A stretch of 64,000 nucleotides of DNA from positions 23,228 to 87,227 of the forward strand of contig CALSQM010000003.1 of assembly GCA_943788515.1 (NCBI GenBank), in the 5' to 3' direction. The DNA comes from an uncultured SAR86 cluster bacterium (lineage in GTDB: Bacteria > Pseudomonadota > Gammaproteobacteria > Magnimaribacterales > D2472). Shown here piece by piece: positions 57,210-64,000 of this stretch; positions within the stretch are counted from its first letter, which is position 1; every line of letters begins with the position of its first letter. The translations under genes were made by a program, and so were the position numbers. The notes beneath the pieces were generated by a model, which was not told the origin of the DNA, did not search any database, and saw only the letters and a list, made by a program, of their open reading frames with translations.

Positions 57210-58659
57210 TGAAATATTAGCGGTTGTTGATTCGGTATCTACTGAAAAAGGACTAGATAAAAATATAATCTTTTCGGCTATAGAAGTGGCAATAGCCTCT
57301 GCCTCTCAGAGACATTTCCATGAAGATGCAGAATTGATCGTCAAAATCGATAGAGATACTGGAGAGTATTCTACACATAGGAATTGGTTAGTTTTTGATG
57401 AATCCGATGAAGAGTATCATTTAGAGACCCACACAACAGAGACACTATCTAATCTTCAATTAGGAGATATACATACAGAGCAGCAAGAAAATGTACCTTT
57501 TGGAAGGATTGAAACACAAGCAGCTAGACAGGTTATGCTTCAGAAGGTCAGAGAAGCAGAAAGGGAAAAGGTAGTATCTCAGTTCAAAAATCAAAATAAT
57601 CAACTTGTTAATGGAACTGTAAAAAGAGTTACCAGAGATAATATCATTGTTGATATTGCCTATGATGCTGAAGCTATTCTCCCAAGAGATAGATTGATGC
57701 CAGGTGAGATATATAAAATTAACGATAGAATTAGAGCCATACTTCAAATTCAAGATGTTGAAGGCAGGGGTCCTCAGTTAATGCTAAACAGATCGTGTCC
57801 TGAAATGGTCACAGAACTTTTTAGCATAGAAGTTCCTGAAATAAATGAGGACATTATTGAAATCAGAGGTGTTGCGAGAGATGCAGGATCCAGATCTAAA
57901 ATAGCTGTCAAAACAAATGATGGAAGAATTGATCCAGTAGGAGCATGTGTTGGTATGAGGGGTTCTAGGGTTCAGGCTGTCTCTGCTGAATTAGGAAATG
58001 AAAGAATAGATATCATTATTTATGATGATAATCCCGCTCAGCTTGTTATTAATGCACTAGTACCAGCTAAGGTTGAGTCCATTGTTATGGATGAGGACTC
58101 AAGATCAATGGATATAGCTGTTAATCAAGATAATCTTGCTTTAGCAATTGGCTCAAGAGGTCAGAATATTAGATTGGCATCTAAACTAGTTGGATGGGAG
58201 CTTAATATTGTTAGTAGTGAAGAGGCTGAGGCAAAAGTTAAAGTTGATGAAACTGAATTTTTAGCGAAACTTACAGCCAGCTTGGAAGTTTCTGATGAAA
58301 TAGCTGAACAAATTGCATCCTTAGGGTTATCCTCATTTGATGATATAGCATATGCAGATGATTCATTATTCAAATCCTTTATTGAAGATGATAGTGAAAT
58401 AGTTAGAGTTAAAGGTGCTGCAGAAGATGCAGCTTTAATGGAGGCAATGGGAGCCATAACTGAAGAAGAGGACAATGTTGAATCTCTTACTGATCTAAAC
58501 TTAGAAGAAGAGGATATTCAAAAGTTATCTAATAAAGGAATTAAAAATAAGGATGATTTAGCTGAGTTAGCTATAGATGAATTACAAGACATTATTGAAA
58601 TCTCTTCAGACAATGCATCTAAAATGATCATGAAAGCTCGTGAGCATTGGTTTAATTAA
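57199..58659 (+). CDS. nusA: Transcription termination/antitermination protein NusA
   Basis: NusA binds RNA polymerase and nascent RNA. I choose the ATG at 57199 (MQSNEILAVV), the usual family start; a GTG 6 bases upstream also exists. The domains are an N-terminal polymerase-binding domain, S1 (NGTVKRVTRDNIIVDIAYDA), two KH domains (GACVGMRGSRVQAVSAELGN and NLALAIGSRGQNIRLASKL), and two C-terminal acidic repeats (about 358-410 and 430-485), as in E. coli. About 486 residues. Confidence 0.97.
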   Translation: MQSNEILAVVDSVSTEKGLDKNIIFSAIEVAIASASQRHFHEDAELIVKIDRDTGEYSTHRNWLVFDESDEEYHLETHTTETLSNLQLGDIHTEQQENVPFGRIETQAARQVMLQKVREAEREKVVSQFKNQNNQLVNGTVKRVTRDNIIVDIAYDAEAILPRDRLMPGEIYKINDRIRAILQIQDVEGRGPQLMLNRSCPEMVTELFSIEVPEINEDIIEIRGVARDAGSRSKIAVKTNDGRIDPVGACVGMRGSRVQAVSAELGNERIDIIIYDDNPAQLVINALVPAKVESIVMDEDSRSMDIAVNQDNLALAIGSRGQNIRLASKLVGWELNIVSSEEAEAKVKVDETEFLAKLTASLEVSDEIAEQIASLGLSSFDDIAYADDSLFKSFIEDDSEIVRVKGAAEDAALMEAMGAITEEEDNVESLTDLNLEEEDIQKLSNKGIKNKDDLAELAIDELQDIIEISSDNASKMIMKAREHWFN

Positions 58660-58680
58660 AAAATAAAAAGGAATTATATT

Positions 58681-60960
58681 TTGACTCTTACCGTAAAAGA
58701 TTTTGCTAAAACTCTAAAAATATCTGATACAGCTCTTATTGAAAGAATGAAGAATGCTGGCCTGTCGCATTCAAAAAGCTCAGATGAAATAACAGCATCT
58801 GACAAGCAGGCACTTCTCAGGTCTCTTAAAGGTGGTAAAGGTACTCCTGCTGCAAAGTCCGTTACATCTGGCTCTGGCATAACAGTTACTTCTAAAGGCA
58901 AATCCTTAAAAGAAGGCGATACTGTTAAGAGTTACTCAGACAATATAGAAGCAAAAAGAGCGGCTGCATCAGAACAATTAAAAGAACAACAAAGAAAAAG
59001 AGAAGACCAATTAAAAGAAGTAGCAAGGCTAAAGCAGGAAGAAATTAAGAAAAGAGAAAAATTTAAGAAACCAGATACGGTAAAACCCTCAATTAAAGTT
59101 AATGTAAAAGATCAGCTTTCAAGCGCAGTGAATGCTTATAAAAGAACTGAAGGATCATTTTCTCAAGACTCAAAGCATAAATTTGAAGCCCCAACAGAAG
59201 TTGTTAAAAAAGACATAGAGGTTCCAACCACAGTTCAAGTTGGTGAATTAGCAAAACTGATGGCAGTCAAAGGTAATGTTGTAGTAAAAAATCTTATGGG
59301 TCTTGGCGTCATGGCCACTTTAAATGATGTTATTGACCAAGAGACAGCTATATTGGTTGTAGAAGAGATTGGACATAATGGTATTGCATTAAAGGAAGAA
59401 AATTTTGAAGAAGATCTAGCAAACTTAATTAATTATTCGGACGAAGTTCAATCCAGATCACCTGTTATTACTGTTATGGGTCATGTTGATCACGGTAAGA
59501 CAACTCTTCTTGATTTTATTAGAAAAACTAAAGTTGTTGATGGAGAGGCTGGAGGCATTACTCAGCATATTGGTGCGTATGAAGTTGAAACTTCTAAAGG
59601 AAAGATAACATTCATAGATACTCCTGGACATGCTGCTTTCTCTTCAATGAGGGCGAGGGGTGCTAATACTACCGATATAGTTATTCTTGTAGTTGCTGCT
59701 AATGATGGAATTAAACCACAAACTGAAGAAGCAATTAACCATGCAAAGGCTGCTGGAGTATCCATTGTAGTTGCGATAAACAAGATTGATCTTGATGGCG
59801 CCGATGTTGATAAAGTAAAAGGCGACCTTGCAGCAAAAGATCTTGCACCAGAAGATTGGGGCGGAACTACCCAAATGGTTCCAGTATCTGCTTTAAAAGG
59901 TACTGGTATTGATCAACTTTTGGAGAGCGTATCCTTGGAAGCAGAACTACTTGAGTTAAAGGCTCATCATGATGGACCGGCTCAAGGGGTTGTTATAGAA
60001 TCTGAGTTAGATAAATTCAGAGGCTCAGTTGCAACATTTCTAATACAAAATGGAACTCTTAAAGTTGGAGACTTAGTAGCTTCTGGAAATGCAATTGGAA
60101 AAATAAAGAGCATTATTAATAGTGATGGATCAAAGATCAAAACAGCTGGGCCATCTGCAGCTATAGAAGTACTTGGTTTAAATAATGTCCCTAATGCTGG
60201 AGACCAGTTTCAAGTTGTAGATAATGAAAAACAGGCAAGAGAAATAGCTGAGTTCAGAATAAATAAAGAAAAAGAAAGAAAACTTTTAAAACAAAAAGAT
60301 GATAGTGCTGGCGATTTATTTGAAAATCTAGGCCAAGAATCTTCTAAGAAAATTTTAAATGTAATTGTAAAAACTGATGTTGGTGGAACATGCGAAGCAA
60401 TCACAGCATCACTTCATGATCTAAGCAATGATCTTGCAAAAGTAAAAATAGTATCAAGTGGAGTGGGCGGTATTTCAGAATCAGATGCTAATTTAGCACT
60501 TGCGGTTGATTCAATTATTCTAGGGTTTAATGTTCGTGCTGATAATTCTGCTAAGAAAATCATTGAGGATGAGTCCATCCCTTTAAGTTATCACAGTATT
60601 ATTTATGAATTACTTGATGATGTTAAAGCAAGAATGACTGGTCTGTTAGACCCAATAATAAAAGAAGAAATTCTTGGAACTGCTGAGGTTCTTGATGTAT
60701 TTAATTCTCCTAAATTTGGTCAGATAGCTGGTTGTAATGTTGTTGAGGGCGCTGTGCTTAAAAATAGACCCGTAAGAGTTTTGCGTGATGAGATTGTTAT
60801 TTTTGAGGGTGAGTTAGACTCGCTTAGAAGATTCAAAGAAGACGTCAACGAGGTCAAAAATGGAAATGAGTGTGGAATGGGTATTAAAAATTATAAAGAT
60901 ATCAAAGCAGGCGATAAAATTGAAGTCTACGAAAGGAAAGAAGAATTACAGTCAATGTAG
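58681..60960 (+). CDS. infB: Translation initiation factor IF-2
   Basis: IF-2 is the GTPase that brings fMet-tRNA to the 30S subunit. The start is TTG at 58681 with an AAGGA site 8 bases upstream. A short N-terminal IF2 domain (KDFAKTLKISDTALIERM) and a charged helical linker (about 85-165) precede the G domain. That domain has VMGHVDHGKTTLLDF, GGITQHIGAY, DTPGHAAF, VAINKID and the SALKG loop. The C-terminal domains end the protein. At 759 residues it is shorter than E. coli (890), in the N-terminal part. Confidence 0.98.
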   Translation: MTLTVKDFAKTLKISDTALIERMKNAGLSHSKSSDEITASDKQALLRSLKGGKGTPAAKSVTSGSGITVTSKGKSLKEGDTVKSYSDNIEAKRAAASEQLKEQQRKREDQLKEVARLKQEEIKKREKFKKPDTVKPSIKVNVKDQLSSAVNAYKRTEGSFSQDSKHKFEAPTEVVKKDIEVPTTVQVGELAKLMAVKGNVVVKNLMGLGVMATLNDVIDQETAILVVEEIGHNGIALKEENFEEDLANLINYSDEVQSRSPVITVMGHVDHGKTTLLDFIRKTKVVDGEAGGITQHIGAYEVETSKGKITFIDTPGHAAFSSMRARGANTTDIVILVVAANDGIKPQTEEAINHAKAAGVSIVVAINKIDLDGADVDKVKGDLAAKDLAPEDWGGTTQMVPVSALKGTGIDQLLESVSLEAELLELKAHHDGPAQGVVIESELDKFRGSVATFLIQNGTLKVGDLVASGNAIGKIKSIINSDGSKIKTAGPSAAIEVLGLNNVPNAGDQFQVVDNEKQAREIAEFRINKEKERKLLKQKDDSAGDLFENLGQESSKKILNVIVKTDVGGTCEAITASLHDLSNDLAKVKIVSSGVGGISESDANLALAVDSIILGFNVRADNSAKKIIEDESIPLSYHSIIYELLDDVKARMTGLLDPIIKEEILGTAEVLDVFNSPKFGQIAGCNVVEGAVLKNRPVRVLRDEIVIFEGELDSLRRFKEDVNEVKNGNECGMGIKNYKDIKAGDKIEVYERKEELQSM

Positions 60961-60969
60961 CAAGCATTA

Positions 60970-61314
60970 ATGCCATCACTTAGATCAGACAAAATATCAG
61001 ACCTCCTCAGAAAAGAAATATCTTTAATAATTAATAAAGAAACTAAAGATCCTCGCCTTCAAAAGTTAAACATTACTGCGGTAAAGGTTTCTGATGATAT
61101 TGGAATAGCTACAGTCTTTTATACCATGATCGGTGAATCTATAGAAAAAGAAAAAAGTAGTATTGATAACAAAGTCCTAAAAAAGTTCTCAGGAATGGTC
61201 CGATCAAAGCTATCTAAAACAATGCAAATAAGAAGAGTCCCGGTCATACAATTTAGATTTGATGAAAGTGTAGAATACTCAGACAATATTGAGAATTTAT
61301 TAAGAGATCTTTAA
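60970..61314 (+). CDS. rbfA: Ribosome-binding factor A
   Basis: RbfA is a KH-like 30S assembly factor important at low temperature. The 114-residue protein shows RSDKISDLLRKEISLIINKE, DPRLQKLNITAVKVSDD and the C-terminal RRVPVIQFRFDESVEY, all in line with the family. It lies 9 bases after infB and 2 before truB, in the conserved operon. Confidence 0.96.
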   Translation: MPSLRSDKISDLLRKEISLIINKETKDPRLQKLNITAVKVSDDIGIATVFYTMIGESIEKEKSSIDNKVLKKFSGMVRSKLSKTMQIRRVPVIQFRFDESVEYSDNIENLLRDL

Positions 61315-61316
61315 TA

Positions 61317-62156
61317 ATGGACGGGTTTCTCTTAGCTTTTAAAGTAAAAGGTATCAGCTCAAATCAAGTTGTTCAACAAACTAAAAGATTATTTTCATTA
61401 AAAAAAGTTGGCCACCTCGGAACTTTAGACCCAATGGCAGAAGGACTCTTGGTTCTTGCTGTAAATAGAGCAACAAGATTCTCATCATTTTTTTTAGAAT
61501 CTGATAAAAAATATAAAGCTGAGGTTTCATTTGGAGCTAAGACTGATACTGATGATGCCATGGGGGAGGTTATAGAGAGGTCTAGCTATATTCCAAAAGA
61601 AACTGATATCAAACAAGAATTAAATAAATTTCTTGGTGAATCTCTGCAAAATCCGCCATATTTTTCTGCCTTAAAGCATAAAGGAAAACCTTTATATAAG
61701 TATGCAAGAGAAGGCGAATTCATTTCAAAACCCCCAAGAAAAATAAATATTTATTCTGTAAGTAATTTTAGTTACTCAAGAAACAGTTGCAGATTTTTAG
61801 TGCACTGCTCAAAAGGCACATACATAAGATCTATAGCAAGAGATTTAGGAGACAATCTCAGTAGTAAAGCTCATCTATCGGCCTTAAAGAGAGTTATGCA
61901 GGGTGAGTTTGATGTAGAAAAATCAAAAATTCCTAGTGAGCTAAATTTAGAAGAGATGGTTTCAATTGAAAGCGCATTTCAGTTTTTTAAAGAAATTAGA
62001 TTAAATGAGGAAGAAACAAAAATATTTTCAAACGGTGGGAAGCTTGAGATAGTCAATCAAGAAAATGATTTCTATAGAATTTATGATTCTGGTCATAAAT
62101 TTCTTGGTCTAGGTTCTATTACAGATAGCTACTTAGCGCTTAAACGACTTGTTTAA
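61317..62156 (+). CDS. truB: tRNA pseudouridine(55) synthase TruB
   Basis: TruB makes pseudouridine 55 in the T loop of tRNAs and also acts as a tRNA chaperone. The 279 residues show KVGHLGTLDPMAEGLLVLAV with the catalytic Asp, FSALKHKGKPLYKYAREGE and CSKGTYIRSIARDLG. Usual length is about 300; the C-terminal PUA-like part is slightly short. It follows rbfA after 2 bases and precedes rpsO by 87 bases. Confidence 0.97.
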   Translation: MDGFLLAFKVKGISSNQVVQQTKRLFSLKKVGHLGTLDPMAEGLLVLAVNRATRFSSFFLESDKKYKAEVSFGAKTDTDDAMGEVIERSSYIPKETDIKQELNKFLGESLQNPPYFSALKHKGKPLYKYAREGEFISKPPRKINIYSVSNFSYSRNSCRFLVHCSKGTYIRSIARDLGDNLSSKAHLSALKRVMQGEFDVEKSKIPSELNLEEMVSIESAFQFFKEIRLNEEETKIFSNGGKLEIVNQENDFYRIYDSGHKFLGLGSITDSYLALKRLV

Positions 62157-62243
62157 AAGACTAATAAGATATAAGATTCGCACGCTTACTTTAGTTATAC
62201 GAGGTTTGCATCAATTAATATATGTATAACGAGGATTATAAAT

Positions 62244-62513
62244 ATGGCACTTCTATCACAAGAAAAAGAAAAAATTGTTGGAAAATTTCAAAGAGCTGAT
62301 AACGACACTGGATCCCCAGAGGTTCAAATAGCTTTATTAACTGAAAATATCAATAAACTACAAAGTCATTTTAAAGAACACAAAAAAGACCATCACTCTA
62401 GAACGGGTTTAATAAGGATGGTTAATCTAAGAAGAAAGCTTTTAGCATATCTAAAAAGAAAGAATTCAGAAAGTTATGTAGAAGTGATTAAAGAATTAAA
62501 GCTTAGAGGTTAA
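62244..62513 (+). CDS. rpsO: 30S ribosomal protein S15
   Basis: S15 is an early-binding protein of the 30S platform. The 89-residue protein has the standard motifs [34 protein letters not shown] and [14 protein letters not shown]. The 87-base leader before it contains two similar stretches (ATACGAGG and ATAACGAGG). S15 represses its own mRNA in E. coli through a leader pseudoknot, but I could not verify such a fold. pnp follows 24 bases later. Confidence 0.98.
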   Translation: MALLSQEKEKIVGKFQRADNDTGSPEVQIALLTENINKLQSHFKEHKKDHHSRTGLIRMVNLRRKLLAYLKRKNSESYVEVIKELKLRG

Positions 62514-62537
62514 TAATAAATATAAAAGAGGAAAATC

Positions 62538-64000
62538 GTGGAAAATAATAAATTAGAATCTACATCTGTAGAATTTCAGTATGGAAATCAATTAGTAAAA
62601 CTAGAAACAAATAAAGTTGCAAGACAAACAACTGCCGCAGTTGTTGTAACAATAGGAGATCTTGTAGTTTTAACAACAGTTGTTGCTAGAAAAGAGGCAG
62701 ATCCAAAGAAGGATTTTTTCCCTCTAGCTGTTTTTTATCAAGAAAAATTTTATGCAACAGGAACAATACCAGGAGGATTCTTTAAAAGAGAAGCCAGACC
62801 AACGGAAAGAGAAACTTTAACATCAAGGTTAATAGATAGACCAATTAGGCCTCTCTTCCCAGAAGGATTTAAAAATGAGGTACAAATATTTTGTACTGTC
62901 ATGTCATCAGGCAAAGAGCAAAACCCTGATATTGCATCAATGATTGGTGCATCAGCTGCCTTATGCGTTGCGGGAGTGCCATTTGATGGTCCAATGGGAG
63001 CGGCAAGAGTAGGATTTGTTGATGGAAACTATGTTTTAAATCCATCATATGAAGAATTAGAAGATTCATATTTAGATATGGTTGTTGCTGGAACTGAAAA
63101 AGCTGTTCTTATGGTTGAGTCTGAGGCTAAGGAGCTTAACGAAGACTTAATGCTAGGAGCTGTTTTATTTGGTCATCAAGAAATGCAAACTGTAATTAAG
63201 GCATGTACAGAGCTTAAAGAAAAAGCTGGTAAAGAAGATTGGGTAGTAAGTTCAGATGAAGAAACTCCAGTTTATTCTGCCGAACTAACTGAAAAGTACT
63301 CTGACCAAATAACTAATGCATTTACTATTAAAGATAAATCAGAAAGAACTGCAGCAATTGGAGCCATTAAAGATAGCATTGTTGAATCCTATCCTGACGC
63401 TGATGAAATTCAGCTTGGTAAAATTTTAGGTGCTTTTAAAAATCTTGAAAAAGACATCGTAAGAAGAAATATTTTAAGCAATCAGCCTAGAATAGATGGA
63501 AGAGATACGGATACCGTAAGACCAATCTTTATTGAGACTGATGTATTGCCTAGTGCTCATGGATCATCCTTATTTACTAGAGGGGAAACGCAAGCAATAG
63601 TTGTTGCAACTCTTGGATCATCAAGAGACGCTCAAAGAATAGAATCAATAGAAGGCCAAAGTACTGATAATTTCATGCTTCATTATAATTTCCCTGCATA
63701 TAGTGTAGGTGAGATTGGTATGCCTTTAGGACCTAAAAGAAGAGAAATAGGTCATGGAAATTTAGCTAAGAGAGCAATAAAAGCAGTACTGCCTGATGTT
63801 GAAGATTTTGGCTATACAATGAGAGTTGTCTCTGAAATTACAGAGTCTAATGGTTCTAGTTCGATGGCTTCAGTTTGTGGTACATCCTTATCACTAATGG
63901 ACGCAGGTGTTCCTTTATCTAGTCCAGTTGCAGGTATTGCTATGGGCTTAATTAAAGAAGGTGATGACTTTGCTGTTCTAACAGATATCCTCGGTGATGA
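62538..64000 (+). CDS. pnp: Polyribonucleotide nucleotidyltransferase PNPase (partial, runs off the end)
   Basis: PNPase degrades RNA from the 3' end by phosphorolysis and is part of the degradosome. Start GTG at 62538, preceded by AAGAGGAAAA. The frame is open to the end of the window (487 residues visible of about 700). The first RNase PH domain has [20 protein letters not shown] and [15 protein letters not shown]. The second begins around residue 315 with [16 protein letters not shown] and [18 protein letters not shown]. The end of the window reads [11 protein letters not shown], just before the expected active-site region. The KH and S1 domains lie beyond. Confidence 0.97.
   Translation, partial: MENNKLESTSVEFQYGNQLVKLETNKVARQTTAAVVVTIGDLVVLTTVVARKEADPKKDFFPLAVFYQEKFYATGTIPGGFFKREARPTERETLTSRLIDRPIRPLFPEGFKNEVQIFCTVMSSGKEQNPDIASMIGASAALCVAGVPFDGPMGAARVGFVDGNYVLNPSYEELEDSYLDMVVAGTEKAVLMVESEAKELNEDLMLGAVLFGHQEMQTVIKACTELKEKAGKEDWVVSSDEETPVYSAELTEKYSDQITNAFTIKDKSERTAAIGAIKDSIVESYPDADEIQLGKILGAFKNLEKDIVRRNILSNQPRIDGRDTDTVRPIFIETDVLPSAHGSSLFTRGETQAIVVATLGSSRDAQRIESIEGQSTDNFMLHYNFPAYSVGEIGMPLGPKRREIGHGNLAKRAIKAVLPDVEDFGYTMRVVSEITESNGSSSMASVCGTSLSLMDAGVPLSSPVAGIAMGLIKEGDDFAVLTDILGD

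Noticed and set aside
62157..62243. S15 autoregulatory pseudoknot in the rpsO leader
   Set aside because: Two similar ATACGAGG stretches are seen, but I could not build a convincing pseudoknot by eye.

Overview
This 64 kb window comes from the chromosome of an AT-rich, compact gammaproteobacterium. Gene order, very short or overlapping intergenic spaces, and an LPS/Bam/Lpt outer-membrane gene set all point that way. The closest match I can suggest is a streamlined marine lineage such as SAR86. This is inference: the window has no rRNA gene. I see no phage, IS element, CRISPR array, toxin-immunity module or other clear accessory island, and no obviously new biological system. Almost everything is housekeeping.

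Layout. (1) 1-8.5 kb: tmRNA and smpB (minus), a DUF3429-like membrane protein, an SNF-type sodium symporter, ratA, ratB, bamE (minus), fur, then the heat-shock operon grpE-dnaK-dnaJ behind a good sigma-32-like promoter, and dapB. (2) 8.5-28 kb: rpsB-tsf-pyrH-frr-uppS-cdsA-dxr-rseP-bamA-skp-lpxD-fabZ-lpxA-lpxB-rnhB-dnaE-accA-tilS, covering translation factors, isoprenoid and phospholipid synthesis, outer-membrane assembly, lipid A synthesis and replication. (3) 28-46.3 kb: enoyl-CoA hydratase, leuA, holD-rimI, two glutathione peroxidases, a GNAT protein, valS-pepA, lptF-lptG, an RDD membrane protein, a POT peptide transporter, then dapE, dapD, glnD and map on the minus strand. (4) 46.4-56.2 kb: carA-carB-greA-rlmE-ftsH-glmM-tpiA-secG. 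(5) 56.2-64 kb: a secG remnant, tRNA-Leu (minus), tRNA-fMet, a terminator, then rimP-nusA-infB-rbfA-truB-rpsO-pnp (pnp runs off the end).

Regions 1, 4 and 5 together follow the order I recall from Pseudomonas (smpB, ratA/B, bamE, fur, grpE-dnaK-dnaJ-dapB-carAB-greA-rlmE-ftsH-glmM-tpiA-secG-rimP-nusA-infB-rbfA-truB-rpsO-pnp). A block of about 38 kb sits between dapB and carA. It begins with rpsB and ends with map, two genes that are normally divergent neighbours, so it looks like a permuted copy of the classic map/rpsB locus. recN, holC and folP are absent from junctions where they are common.

The most important quality point is a dense cluster of reading-frame breaks between about 8.29 and 20.79 kb. 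They affect dapB, rpsB, frr, uppS, cdsA, dxr, rseP, bamA and lpxA. These are mostly essential single-copy genes, and family similarity resumes immediately in another frame, so I read the breaks as sequencing or assembly indels and annotate the genes as one CDS each. Real oddities worth checking include a ValRS without its C-terminal region, a ribosomal protein S2 with a repetitive acidic tail, a 12-bp repeat inside a predicted membrane helix, a cysteine-free Fur, and a partial secG duplication.
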